Source of the DNA: Leptospiraceae bacterium
GTDB lineage: Bacteria > Spirochaetota > Leptospiria > Leptospirales > Leptospiraceae
DNA: 64,000 nucleotides
Assembly: GCA_022402465.1 (NCBI GenBank)
Contig: JAKRSH010000026.1
Location: 48,741 to 112,740 of the forward strand
Reading direction: 5' to 3'
Positions 29,001 to 37,395 of the stretch are shown piece after piece (the first letter of the stretch is position 1; the number at the start of each line of letters is the position of its first letter). The notes beneath the pieces were generated by a model. It searched no databases and was not told the DNA's origin. It worked only from the letters and a program-made list of their open reading frames with translations. A program made the position numbers and the translations under genes.

Positions 29001-31819
29001 CAGATTCTAGTATTGCTAATGCTGATGCAGCAAGATTTACAATTGGTGGTGTAGCTGCTACTAAGGTTGATAGTATAACAGATAATCCATCTGGAGGAAC
29101 AATAGTCTCACCAAATAATGATCCTGGTGTTGCAGACGACAGTATCGTTACCATTTTTTTAGATGATATCACTTTGGCTGGAACTGAATTAAAGTCCATG
29201 AGCTTCACCCAAGACCTTAGCAAGTGGTTATCAGGAACATTTCCTCTTCTGTCTGTTGCGAATTTGTCTACAGTTATAAGTGATAAAGCGCCACCTGTTA
29301 TTCTAACTGCTGTGGCAACAGCTGCCAATGGTGATCCTGGTATCCAAAGTACGGACTATTTAGTTATGACTTTTTCTGAACCAACTGATAAATCCATTAC
29401 GACTGGAAATATTAGTACAAGATTAACTCTATCTTCATCTCATATTTGGGGCGGGGTAACTTCTGTTAATTGGAATACGGCTGGAGACGTGATGACAGTG
29501 GTATTTTCAGGTTCGGGCTCAACAATTGCTACAGGGGACACTATCACAATAGCTTCTGGTGTGAGAGACACTTCTGCTTCCGCAAATGAATCCATTAATA
29601 TTCCGTCTGTGAACCCAATTTCAGGTTCTTTTGGAATCGATACTACTCCACCTTATTTATTATATGCTTCAGATATAACTGAATCCACATTGATGGTTCA
29701 ATTTTCAGAACCTATGTTTGCTATTTCAAATATTGCAAACTGCGGAACTGATCCAGACCGCACTAAAGCATACAATTGCGTTGCCAATTATACTTTAACT
29801 GAAGATCCAGCTAATGCTTGCACAGATGTAGTTGTGAATAGTCTAACAGTTCTATCAACTAGTTCTGTTCGATTGACTCTTAATGGTGCAACACCTTTTT
29901 GTAATATCAAGTATAGACTTACAGTTGCAACTACTGTCTCAGATGCTGCTGTAACTCCAAATCCCATGGGTTCACCTAATTTCTTAACTTTTATTGGTTT
30001 GGAGCCGATTCGAGTTGTTGTTGCTGCTGCACTTACTTCCAATACTTTTAGAATTTCATTCAATAAGCCTGCTTTAGGTGGTTTAAATGCTACTGATTCT
30101 GCTGAATGCAATACAACTACTGAGTGTGCTCTGAGGTATAAAATAAGTCCTCAAATCGGCGATGGTACAATTTCTTCTGCGATTCTTTCGGGTGATCAGT
30201 CCTCAGTAACTATCACGCACAACGGCACCCAAGCGGGTGTTGCCTATACAGTCATTGCAGCGAATGGTAGAGATAGCGATGGATTCAATAATGGATCTAT
30301 TAAAATAGCAGGTGTAACAGGCGGAACGAACTATATACAGGCAGCCCCTAGCGATAGAGCGACCTTTATAGGTTCCGGAGTTGCTTGTGACACCTTAACC
30401 TGTGGTTCTTTCTACGACGATCCTTTTCAAGATGGATCTACATTCTCATTTGCTTTTGAATATGATAATAAAGTATATTTAGGAACGAATGATAAAAATG
30501 ATGGGGCATTTCGTTTTGAACCATCTGGCGCGAATTCCATCCTAACAACTTTTACATTCTTACAAAACACTTCTCAAAGTCTGAGTTGTATATCCGCAAC
30601 TGGGTTTGGTTTCATTTCATCAGGATTTACTGCAAGTTGTGGAACCAATAGCGGGCCCAACGGAGAGGTGGGAGTAGCAAGTTTTTCATCGATTAATCTC
30701 ACTGTTGGTGGAACAGCTTACGAACTCCTACTTGCAGGTGTATTGAAGAATAATATTGATACTGTTTACTATACCCAGGATAAAGACACAGTATTAGATA
30801 TGAAATCCTTTGCTATAACTGGAACAAATGGATTGAATTCAAAAAGCACTGTTCAATTGTATGGAATAGATGATAAAGTTTTTACAGGTCTTGCATCATC
30901 ACATGGAACGAATGCACCTATCGGAAATAGAATGCCCGCAACTGTCAGTAGTGGAAATGTTAGTATAGGAACTCCAGTCGACTTAGCATTTAAACTATGG
31001 CCTTATATTGGTAAAGCTGGTTCAACTTCGAATCCTAATGGATCTGGAGTGGTAAGTGTTGATATTATTACAATGATCGGTTCTTCCGTATACATTGCAA
31101 ATAATGGTGGAATACTTAGGGTTTCGAAGACAAATTTCTTAACAGGTGCTAGTCCTAATAATACCAATAGTGTAACAAATAATTTTGCACCAACCCTTGT
31201 TACACCAACTCATGCTGATTTTACTGGCACAAGTTTGTATTGGCCAGATGAGAATTCAACAACAGGTGGTGGTCTTGGAAAAGTGCGTCCAGGAGAGAAG
31301 GCGTATCCATTCCTCATTCAATTCCAAGGTGATCTTTACTTGGCTAGGAATGTTGCGACAGGAGCAAACTCAACGAATCTCAGAGGAGAGCTCTGGAGAT
31401 GTACCCCAGATGGAACAGGGTCATGTTCTGCGGCATCCTGGACTCGAGTTATATCAGGTATGGAATCAGAATTAGGTGGAGCTACTCCTACACACAAAGC
31501 GATTGCAATGGTTACAACAAATGGCAGTAACACCTTATACATTGGCTATGATGGGAATTCTACGAATGGTGCGCAAGTCTTTAGATATCGTTCGTCATCT
31601 GGATCTAAACCGACAGCTACTGTATCAGGTCAAAGTTTGGAATCTAATGGTGGATGGGTAAAGCAAGGAACTTTTGGATTAGGTTCTGGTTCAGACTATA
31701 TAATAAGTAGTGTATCCGTTTATGACTCTGCAGTAGGTAGATATTACCTTTATGTAATCATCGGTGATGGTTTGACAAATGGTGCAATCAAAGTGTCTAG
31801 ACAGTATGATATCAATTAA
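26027..31819 (+). CDS. Giant surface lipoprotein with six He_PIG-like Ig repeats, a Calx-beta domain and a repetitive C-terminal part
   Basis: This 1930-residue protein has a signal peptide and lipobox ending at C24 (ILFSNNAC), then a Gly/Ser linker. Residues ~76-605 are six putative-Ig (He_PIG-type) repeats of ~85-90 residues, each with LPAGL or LPTGL, a GTPT turn and a Cys pair spaced C-x16-C (x15 in repeat 6). Residues ~608-720 fit a Calx-beta domain. Two loops of the form D-x-[DN]-x-[DN]-G-K-I-D follow (DCDGNGKID, DVNKNGKID) and could bind calcium. The last ~400 residues are Asn/Ser/Gly-rich strands (FAFEYDNKVYLGTNDKNDG). It is probably an outer-membrane-anchored surface or adhesion protein. 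No substrate is evident. Confidence 0.88.
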   Translation: MYITNKKIINTIFIFSILFSNNACTAWPALSAIFGLLSGSKGGGAPLLIPPGGGGSEAGTTEASGSGASAGSSGPSGFSFTGVPGSFVINTPITDITPSFSGTIESCSVSPSLPAGLTLNSTTCVVSGTPTVATAYTEYTITATNSTGSSTATLSFAVVNVAPSAASISNPGAPFVQGTAITNISPSVTGTVTGCSSSPSLPAGLTMSLPNCIISGTPTATASSQSYTITFTNAAGSTTANVTFAVNPALVTDLAISSSGPLTYVKDAAITPVTFSFTGVVTNCIVSPSLPAGLSINTSNCTISGTPTVYAASQTYTITASNATGNSNTQTLTFSITGSPTIAIAGSPFTFTQNVGISTITPTLGGGSLTSCTSSPLLPTGLSINSTTCAITGTPTVYNLTPNDYTITAANTYGSTDATISITINPEAPSNLALVGSGPFVLNQSVAMTPITFTKDGLVTGCASTPGLPAGLSINSVTCEISGTPTTVSGATSYSIQASNGTGSSNSLSVSIQVIAPAPSSLSFGTYPSEFTQNFAISTITPTYSGTVTGCSSSLALPTGLSLSSTCVLSGTPTSTSSSTSYTITATNGVQTTDTTITFAVVAAPTVQFQSATSNSTNEATGNRSITLTLSVASQQVVTVLVREVTGGTATAGSDHTSVGTALNVSFAVGETSKTFNQAVIDDAIYESGNETINLEIYNPTYATLGSQTTHTFTIIDDEIGITSAWTLDCDGNGKIDHYEVTFSRAVQDSTFPGYSLNSMGTATSDWFVSGRTNARLHHGSSLNAACSGKTDTANDNVLYIAFDEGASFDTGAKPDFTTTSTPGLTDGASFTMSQVFTASVTEADRAKPVVVSASSSAGNSTLTVVFSEDVYTTTGAPACGAGGNLDTSDFIYNNASGSGVTSFASMGADTCGVTDRTVTLTMDTTFLSGDSLDTIIAATTMYDAADNSGSSVTKLISISSSNPTISSIEQYDVNKNGKIDQLKITFNQAMTDSSIANADAARFTIGGVAATKVDSITDNPSGGTIVSPNNDPGVADDSIVTIFLDDITLAGTELKSMSFTQDLSKWLSGTFPLLSVANLSTVISDKAPPVILTAVATAANGDPGIQSTDYLVMTFSEPTDKSITTGNISTRLTLSSSHIWGGVTSVNWNTAGDVMTVVFSGSGSTIATGDTITIASGVRDTSASANESINIPSVNPISGSFGIDTTPPYLLYASDITESTLMVQFSEPMFAISNIANCGTDPDRTKAYNCVANYTLTEDPANACTDVVVNSLTVLSTSSVRLTLNGATPFCNIKYRLTVATTVSDAAVTPNPMGSPNFLTFIGLEPIRVVVAAALTSNTFRISFNKPALGGLNATDSAECNTTTECALRYKISPQIGDGTISSAILSGDQSSVTITHNGTQAGVAYTVIAANGRDSDGFNNGSIKIAGVTGGTNYIQAAPSDRATFIGSGVACDTLTCGSFYDDPFQDGSTFSFAFEYDNKVYLGTNDKNDGAFRFEPSGANSILTTFTFLQNTSQSLSCISATGFGFISSGFTASCGTNSGPNGEVGVASFSSINLTVGGTAYELLLAGVLKNNIDTVYYTQDKDTVLDMKSFAITGTNGLNSKSTVQLYGIDDKVFTGLASSHGTNAPIGNRMPATVSSGNVSIGTPVDLAFKLWPYIGKAGSTSNPNGSGVVSVDIITMIGSSVYIANNGGILRVSKTNFLTGASPNNTNSVTNNFAPTLVTPTHADFTGTSLYWPDENSTTGGGLGKVRPGEKAYPFLIQFQGDLYLARNVATGANSTNLRGELWRCTPDGTGSCSAASWTRVISGMESELGGATPTHKAIAMVTTNGSNTLYIGYDGNSTNGAQVFRYRSSSGSKPTATVSGQSLESNGGWVKQGTFGLGSGSDYIISSVSVYDSAVGRYYLYVIIGDGLTNGAIKVSRQYDIN
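26252..27841 (+). repeat. Six tandem He_PIG-like coding repeats
   Basis: Protein-level tandem repeats of about 85-90 residues (roughly 265 bases each) within the giant lipoprotein gene. Each copy shows GC or SC, then SLPAGL or similar, then a second Cys and (I/V)SGTPT. The DNA copies have diverged, so this is an old expansion rather than a recent duplication. Confidence 0.85.
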
Positions 31820-32258
31820 ATTGCAGAAAGTTTTTCTGTTTTTCTTTTTCTCTCTATTCATCTTTTCTTGTGGAGTTGATGATGGAGAGAGAGAACCAGT
31901 AACTCCTCAAGATGAATACACTCTTGAAGCCCCTGGGATATGGTCTGGATTAGAAGAATCCCATCTACCTATAGTTTTAGTTACAAGGAAAGGTCGTGGT
32001 GAACAAAAAATTGCAATACGAGTTCAAGATACAACGAATTTTTCTTTGAATCATTACATAGAGAAAATTGGAATTATGGATGAAAATAAGATGGATATTG
32101 CTGTAAAGATTTTTCCAGACAGGACTGTATACATTGATGAGCCAATAGATGCAAGCTTCGAATTGAGTTCACTTCCTGAGTCACCCAAGATTAAAGCATA
32201 TGTAAAATGCAATCTTCACGACTTATGGACAAGCCCAGTTTATCCACAAAAATACTAA
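31806..32258 (+). CDS. Small lipoprotein coupled to the giant repeat protein
   Basis: The ATG at 31806 overlaps the giant gene's 3' end by 14 bases and starts a good signal (MISIKLQKVFLFFFFSLFIFSC), with the lipidated Cys in FIFSC. An upstream in-frame ATG at 31779 would only add nine residues before the signal. The mature part (~130 residues) is strand-rich and acidic (VDDGEREPVTPQDEY...). No family was recognised. The overlap implies translational coupling and probably a shared function, for example as an outer membrane partner of the giant lipoprotein. Confidence 0.7.
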   Translation: MISIKLQKVFLFFFFSLFIFSCGVDDGEREPVTPQDEYTLEAPGIWSGLEESHLPIVLVTRKGRGEQKIAIRVQDTTNFSLNHYIEKIGIMDENKMDIAVKIFPDRTVYIDEPIDASFELSSLPESPKIKAYVKCNLHDLWTSPVYPQKY

Positions 32259-32274
32259 TAAAAAACAGATTTAA

Positions 32275-32306
32275 ATTATCCCTACCAAATCTAAATTAGG
32301 GATAAT
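32275..32306 (+). promoter_or_regulatory. Perfect 10-bp inverted repeat enclosing the ribosome site and start codon of the acyltransferase gene
   Basis: ATTATCCCTA at 32275-32284 is exactly complementary to TAGGGATAAT at 32297-32306, with a 12-base loop. The right arm contains the AGGGA ribosome site and the first two bases of the ATG at 32305. In RNA it would bury the start. It is not a terminator: no U-run follows and it overlaps the start. It could equally be a DNA operator. Confidence 0.6.
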
Positions 32307-33087
32307 GAAATCAAAAAATTTGGATACTCCACAAAGCGAATTTACATGGGAAGCGCAATCACTTCGCTATAAGGCATTCATTGCAAATGTTTATTTAAAG
32401 ACCCTTCCACTGATGCTCACACGTGCATTGCCGAAGTTAGTGAATGGTGTTTATTATAGCGCAAAGGGAGATAAGGAAAAAAGAATCGAAGCTTTTTTGG
32501 AAGGTAGCAAAATTTGGGGCGATTCTGTTCGCAAGAATACCAAAACAAATTTACTTTCTGCTAATGAAATTTCTATTCCGAAGAGTGGACATTTAGTATT
32601 TTCCAATCATGTGAATGAAATGGATTTCCCCTTTGATTGTTACTTCATACAAAAGCCCTACCTCGCCAATCAAGTGATCAAATCTACCTTATTTGCCTAT
32701 TGGTGGATGAAAGCTATGGGTTCAGAAGTTTTTGATAACAGAAATACAATGTCTATTTCCATTTCGGTTCGAAACCTAATTCGGGGAAGTAAAGACAATT
32801 CTTATATTGTCTATCCCGAGGGACGCAATACCTACCGAGAAGAAATCCAACCTTTGAAGAAAGGTATGCTTAAACTAGCATTCGATCATAAACTACCAAT
32901 AGCGATTGTATTGAAATCAGGCATAACTTCCTTTCAGAAAAAGTTGAAAGGCAACAAAATTGCTTATAAATACTTTGGAGTGGTTCAACCCACTGAATTT
33001 GAAAACTGGGAAAAATTAAGAGATCATATACAAAAGATCATGACTGATGGCAAGCTTGAATTAGATGCTTGGTTAGAAAAGCAGTAG
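32305..33087 (+). CDS. PlsC-type 1-acylglycerol-3-phosphate acyltransferase family protein
   Basis: The 260-residue protein carries the acyltransferase HX4D motif (NHVNEMD; H102, D107) and the glycerophosphate-binding motif YPEGRNTYREE near residue 173, followed by GMLKLAF. It has no clear membrane anchor beyond a short hydrophobic patch, so it is likely peripheral. The family transfers acyl chains in phospholipid synthesis. The exact acceptor cannot be read from sequence. A paralogue with the same EG(R/K)xTYxEE block lies at 61202. The start codon lies in the right arm of the hairpin at 32275-32306. Confidence 0.85.
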   Translation: MKSKNLDTPQSEFTWEAQSLRYKAFIANVYLKTLPLMLTRALPKLVNGVYYSAKGDKEKRIEAFLEGSKIWGDSVRKNTKTNLLSANEISIPKSGHLVFSNHVNEMDFPFDCYFIQKPYLANQVIKSTLFAYWWMKAMGSEVFDNRNTMSISISVRNLIRGSKDNSYIVYPEGRNTYREEIQPLKKGMLKLAFDHKLPIAIVLKSGITSFQKKLKGNKIAYKYFGVVQPTEFENWEKLRDHIQKIMTDGKLELDAWLEKQ

Positions 33088-33174
33088 GTTAGTCGGAAAT
33101 TTTATTGTATCTAGCACTAGGACATATAGGAAAGATTCATTTATAAGCTAATACTATAATGTCTTGTCTTAAAC

Positions 33175-33804
33175 TTAAGGTCGCCTCACAGGCCGGAAAC
33201 CCAGGGCAGAGGTCGTCAACCAGGGGAAGTTGCCGTTGCGAAACGCCCCCTGCAAGAAGTTGGCTGGATTGAGCCAGCCGCCACCGCGATTCACCCGAAA
33301 TGTACCGGTGACAGGACCTACGCTATCGGCATCGATAAAGGGTGTGGCTTGTGCATAGGGACCTTCCCAGTCCGAGACCCACTCCCGAACGTTTCCGCTC
33401 AAATCGAAAAGACCCAAAGCATTGCCAAGTTTTGTGCCAACGAGTTGGGATGTTGTTGTATTTCCAATATTTATCGTTAAGGAATTACCAAACCAGGCAA
33501 CTAATGCAGTTGCGGTAAAATCCGTAGTGGCCACCACCGTTGCTCCGCTAGCATGATCACCCTGTGCAAAGTTCGAACCATCGATATATCGTGCCGCATA
33601 TTCCCACTCGGCTTCGGTAGGTAGACGGTACCCCTTTGCTGACCAATTCACCGTCGTTACCGGGTGCTGGTCAGTGCGAGCACCATTGTCACCCTGAAGG
33701 CCGGGGTTTGCAAAAGCAGAAATAGATGCTACAGTATGCACTGGTGTGGCAACTCCAATATAGCCTCTACTGAAACCTACTGTATTCGCAGGTATGCAGA
33801 CCAT
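33175..33804 (-). pseudogene. Truncated, internally deleted SUMF1/FGE-sulfatase-like gene
   Basis: The 209-codon frame encodes family blocks in order: MVCIPANTVGFSRGY, DQHPVTTVNW, GYRLPTEAEWEYAAR, LFDLSGNVREWVSDW, RVNRGGGWLNP and LGFRPVRRP. The family's connecting stretches after SISAF and after VNW appear missing (about 25-30 residues each), there is no signal peptide, and an in-frame TAA lies nine codons upstream of the ATG. The catalytic Cys expected in the terminal GFRC block is Pro, so the formylglycine-generating reaction is unlikely. The segment is about 55% G+C against ~35% nearby, suggesting acquisition from elsewhere or a mobile cassette. It may still be expressed as a short protein. 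Confidence 0.65.
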
Positions 33805-33829
33805 AGCCAGGCTGTCAGAGGCAGTCGAT

Positions 33830-34313
33830 TATAAATAAATTTTTTAAAATATTAAAAAATTATTTATTAAAAAATACTACCAATGGAAAGACGTTCGAAA
33901 AATTAAAAGTAGGTGATTTTGTAAAACAGACTGAGTTAAATCCAGCGCAGGCAAATGATTGTTTTATTATGAGAGGATACAATCATCGATGAAGGTATAG
34001 ATAAGAATCATGGCTGGGCTAGTTGATGTGCTTGTCGAATTTGAAGAACCAGAGTCTTTGGTTGAACTTGAATTTCTTGCGGATCATAAAGTATCACCGA
34101 TCCGACGCCGAAGGATATTGGTAAAGAGAAATGCTCACTTTATGGATCGCCAGTCTTAGGTAAGTTCTATAGAGTAATTGTATTAAAATAATCTAAATTG
34201 AAAAATAGCTCAATAAATAATTAACAAAAATCTTAAGGATTTCTTTTAAAAATACATAATTTAATTGTTTCAATTTTATACTGGATAAGTAAATTCAGAG
34301 GAAACAAAGCATT
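33830..34313. other. Non-coding stretch with gene relics
   Basis: AT-rich DNA between the SUMF1-like fragment and the TPM gene. The plus frame 33852-33992 is open without a start codon (containing KTFEKLKVGDFVKQTELNPA, then DCFIMRGYNHR). A separate 49-codon frame at 34010-34159 begins MAGLVDVLVEFEEPESLVEL. Both read like coding sequence but are short and out of frame with one another, so they look like decayed genes. The last ~110 bases carry the promoter and ribosome site (AGAGGAAA) for the gene at 34314. Confidence 0.45.
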
Positions 34314-36014
34314 ATGAAGAAATTTATTATTTTATATATTATGTTTTTTTACACTTTCTTTTTGTCGGCAAAAGAGGTACCTATTTTTACATCTAGAATT
34401 CTTGATGAAGCACAGATTCTAAATATGGAGACAAAAGAAGCCATAGATTCTCTTTCTCAGGACTTGGAAAATCGCACTTCAGCTCAATTAATTCTATATA
34501 CAACTCCCAGCTTAGAGGGAGAAATTCTTGAGGAATACTCCTTAAAAGTTGCTGAAACAAATGGAATAGGGCAGGCGAAGAAAGATAATGGAATTCTCGT
34601 TCTAATTGTAACAGAAGACCGTAAGATGCGGATTGAAGTTGGATATGGATTAGAAGATACCCTCACGGATATCTATAGCAATCGCATCATTCGAAATATA
34701 TTTATCCCCAACTTTAAGTTGGGTGATTATAACAAGGGCATCCTTGATGGAATGAAAGCCATACAGCAAATCTTAGATGGTGAGGCAGATAAGAATCCGA
34801 ATCTTTCTTCCGATGAAATTATTTTGGAAGCTTCTATAGCATCAAAGGCATCACAGTTTGATCGATGGAATAAAGTTGGTGAAGAATCTTATCTTCAGTT
34901 TCTTATTATATTAGGAATTCTGCTTATCTATTTTCTAGTTACAAAATTATTGACTAAGCCATTTCCTTGGATAGGTAACAAATCTTTTAGATTTCTTTTT
35001 GCATTCATATCTTTATGCCTTGGATTGTTCTTTGCACCAAGAGGCTTTATTCTAATTCCATTTTTTATTTATATCATTTTATTTTTTTATAGTTTAATAT
35101 ATCTTCCTGATAACCAGAAGCCAATCTTCAAGAAACTCTCCAAAAAGTTATTTCCTTACTTTGTAATTGTTTTGGCTCATTTGATTCTTTTTATTGGTTT
35201 TAGTTTATTAGATAATGATTTAATGATGGAAGACTTTCTATGGATAGTATTGAGTTTGTTCATCTTTACTTTGATTTTTAGGCTTTCACTAGATAGTCAT
35301 ATTCAAAATACTTATGAATCAATATTTAAAAAATTAGGATTCCAAGATGCAAGTTACGCTGTAACTAAAAAATACTTTTACTCATTTTTACTATTTTGTT
35401 CCTTTCTAGTTTTGATCCTGAGTGGTTTTCCTATAGTTTCTGCCTTGTATCTTTATATTTTAATTGGTCTTTCTATTTATGTAGGTTTCTGGGTCAAGAC
35501 AGGAAAACATCTGATTTATTTTGCATTAGTATATTCGATATTTATCATTTTCTTTTTAATATTTTTCTATAAAAAGTTTAATATTATCAATGAAGCAAAT
35601 GATTTAACAATTTTTACTTTAAATGATGCTCTGACTTACTATTCGATCTTTCATATTTATGCTTCATCTATGATTGTAATTCGATTTATTGAATCAAAAA
35701 ACCATTTTAGTCGTTTGCTTAAGTTTGGTTGCCTTGCACTACTTTGGACTTTAATCCCTTATTTTCATTTTCTCCTTTTGGGTGGAGAATGGCCTAGTTT
35801 CATAGTTTTTCCTCTTAATTTAGCAAGCGTTTATTTTTTCAGATTTCTAAAGTTTCTAGCTGATTCAGATTCTGGAGGATATTCTTCGGGAAGTGGTGGA
35901 AGTTCTTATTCAAGTAGTTCCTCTTATAGTTCCAGCAGTAGCAGTAGTAGTAGAAGTTCGTATAGCAGTGGCGGTGGTAGTTTTGGAGGAGGTGGTTCCA
36001 GTGGAAGCTGGTAA
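34314..36014 (+). CDS. TPM-domain (YgcG-like) membrane protein with Gly/Ser tail
   Basis: This 566-residue protein has a signal peptide, a TPM domain at ~22-160 (LDEAQILNMETKEAIDSLSQ, DNGILVLIVTEDRKMRIEVGYGLE, IIRNIFIPNFKLGDYNKGI), then a block of about ten hydrophobic helices, and ends in a low-complexity tail of Ser and Gly (SSYSSSSSYSSSSSSSSRSS and GGGSFGGGGSSGSW). TPM domains are found in YgcG/Psb32-type membrane proteins. The extra helices are more than in E. coli YgcG. The (AGC/AGT)n run near 35934-35956 is a triplet repeat, so length changes would stay in frame. Confidence 0.85.
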   Translation: MKKFIILYIMFFYTFFLSAKEVPIFTSRILDEAQILNMETKEAIDSLSQDLENRTSAQLILYTTPSLEGEILEEYSLKVAETNGIGQAKKDNGILVLIVTEDRKMRIEVGYGLEDTLTDIYSNRIIRNIFIPNFKLGDYNKGILDGMKAIQQILDGEADKNPNLSSDEIILEASIASKASQFDRWNKVGEESYLQFLIILGILLIYFLVTKLLTKPFPWIGNKSFRFLFAFISLCLGLFFAPRGFILIPFFIYIILFFYSLIYLPDNQKPIFKKLSKKLFPYFVIVLAHLILFIGFSLLDNDLMMEDFLWIVLSLFIFTLIFRLSLDSHIQNTYESIFKKLGFQDASYAVTKKYFYSFLLFCSFLVLILSGFPIVSALYLYILIGLSIYVGFWVKTGKHLIYFALVYSIFIIFFLIFFYKKFNIINEANDLTIFTLNDALTYYSIFHIYASSMIVIRFIESKNHFSRLLKFGCLALLWTLIPYFHFLLLGGEWPSFIVFPLNLASVYFFRFLKFLADSDSGGYSSGSGGSSYSSSSSYSSSSSSSSRSSYSSGGGSFGGGGSSGSW

Positions 36015-36027
36015 AACTACCTATAGT

Positions 36028-36786
36028 TTATAGTTGAGAATGAACTATTTCTTTAACTCTATCGTTGCTTTTGGCTTTTGATTTGGATCTCTGGCGAAAC
36101 TTTTCTCGAATAGAGTCATAAGATGCCCAATCGATAATTCGTATGGAGTAGGCTTCTACGCCTAAAACTTTTTCCATAGATCTTTGGTATGTTTCTTTTG
36201 CTTCTTCGATATGACGGTTGTTGCCATAGAGCAGATCTTCTTTGATGTATTCATTTAGGCCTTCTATCATTTGAATTAGAATAGCGGCTGTTATGTTCTC
36301 ATCGTGAATTTGGAAATCTCCAGATTTTTTACCAAGGTATAGACAATTTGCAAGAAGAGGCAATATCTGCTTTTGGATTTTTTTCTTGAAATTGACATGC
36401 ATGGATTGATTCGATTCTTTGAACATTGATTCAAGAACTGTTGCAAAGGATTCTATATTCTCTTCCTTCCACTCCATAATCAATCGGAACAAAAAGTTCA
36501 ATCTGGACAGAGGATTCATAGACTGCGAATTCTCAAATCTTTGGTAGATATCCTGAAAGCATTTGTCAGCAAAAGTATCCGAAACTGATTCCAATACAGC
36601 TTCTTTGGAAACAAAATAATGATAAAAAGTTCCCTTCGCAATCTTAACATCTTTTAGAATATCATCGATAGAAGTCAGTGCATAACCCTTAGTGAAAAAA
36701 TGATGCATGGCCGACTGAATAATTTTATCTCTATTGGAAATTTGCTTCATCGGTAGGGTAAGGAGGTTGGTTTTGGATTCTTCCAT
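36028..36786 (-). CDS. TetR-family transcriptional regulator
   Basis: The N-terminal helix-turn-helix lies in the segment NRDKIIQSAMHHFFTKGYA ... IAKGTFYHYFVSKEAVLE, the TetR consensus. The C-terminal ~190 residues are a helical ligand-binding domain, and the tail is basic (FRQRSKSKAKSNDR). I start at the ATG 36786. A TTG at 36804 extends the frame and an ATG at 36750 would also keep the domain. A 6-4-6 inverted repeat lies at 36806-36821, just upstream. It is divergent from the SlyD-like gene, which it may control together with itself. Confidence 0.85.
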   Translation of the reverse strand: MEESKTNLLTLPMKQISNRDKIIQSAMHHFFTKGYALTSIDDILKDVKIAKGTFYHYFVSKEAVLESVSDTFADKCFQDIYQRFENSQSMNPLSRLNFLFRLIMEWKEENIESFATVLESMFKESNQSMHVNFKKKIQKQILPLLANCLYLGKKSGDFQIHDENITAAILIQMIEGLNEYIKEDLLYGNNRHIEEAKETYQRSMEKVLGVEAYSIRIIDWASYDSIREKFRQRSKSKAKSNDRVKEIVHSQL

Positions 36787-36805
36787 ATATCCATAATTAG
36801 ACAAG

Positions 36806-36821
36806 GGAAGATGATTCTTCC
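36806..36821. promoter_or_regulatory. Candidate TetR operator between the TetR and SlyD-like genes
   Basis: GGAAGA-TGAT-TCTTCC, a 6-4-6 inverted repeat, sits 20 bases upstream of the TetR start and 79 bases upstream of the divergent isomerase start. It is a natural autoregulatory site, but short. Confidence 0.4.
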
Positions 36822-36899
36822 AGATAAAATTATCATTGAAATGAATTATTTTCTTAAAACTTGGCTTGTAATATCTCTAAAAGTGTTCAAATTGACAGT

Positions 36900-37382
36900 A
36901 TGAGTAATGTAACTAAAGGCAAGGTAGTAGGATTTGCCTACCATCTTAGAAATTCCCAAGGCGAGACCCTCGATGAATCCTCCGATCCAATGGAATACCT
37001 TCACGGATACCATAATATTATCCCTGGTCTTGAAAAGGAAATGGAAGGATTGAAAATTGGCGACAAGAAATCTGTTGTAGTCCCACCTGCTGAAGGCTAC
37101 GGAGAGTATGATGAGAAGTTGGTTTATGAGATACCTCGAACTAACTTCCCTCCCGATGAGGAATTAGTACCTGGATCTCAGTTTCGCGCAGACACTGAGA
37201 ATGGACCTGTGGCACTTTTTGTCCAAGAAATTGTTGGTGAAAATGTAATCATGAATGGCAATCATCCCCTAGCTGGAGAGACTTTGAATTTTGAAATTGA
37301 AATTCATACCATCCGCGAAGCCAGTAAGGATGAAATGGAGCATGGACACTCTCATGGTCCAGATGGGCACCACCATCATTAA
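36900..37382 (+). CDS. slyD: FKBP-type peptidyl-prolyl isomerase, SlyD-like, with His tail
   Basis: From the ATG at 36900 (an in-frame TTG at 36861 is unlikely) the protein is 160 residues. It has the SlyD plan: an FKBP half at each end (GKVVGFAYHLRNSQGETLDE, NFEIEIHTIREA), the insert-in-flap region (AEGYGEYDEKLVYEIPRTNF), and a C-terminal metal-binding tail GHSHGPDGHHHH with six His in the last 12 residues. SlyD catalyses proline isomerisation and chaperones proteins, and its His tail binds Ni/Zn. It lies within 2 kb of an ArsR/His-rich metal operon. Confidence 0.92.
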   Translation: MSNVTKGKVVGFAYHLRNSQGETLDESSDPMEYLHGYHNIIPGLEKEMEGLKIGDKKSVVVPPAEGYGEYDEKLVYEIPRTNFPPDEELVPGSQFRADTENGPVALFVQEIVGENVIMNGNHPLAGETLNFEIEIHTIREASKDEMEHGHSHGPDGHHHH

Positions 37383-37395
37383 TAAGTATTAGAGT

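Noticed and set aside
35934..35956. AGC/AGT run in the TPM protein tail as a phase-variable tract
   Set aside because: The unit is three bases, so slippage would change tail length but not frame. There is no on/off switching signature.
36861..36899. TTG-initiated N-terminal extension of the SlyD-like protein
   Set aside because: The ATG at 36900 begins directly before the conserved FKBP strand, and the extra residues (MACNISKS...) match nothing in the family.
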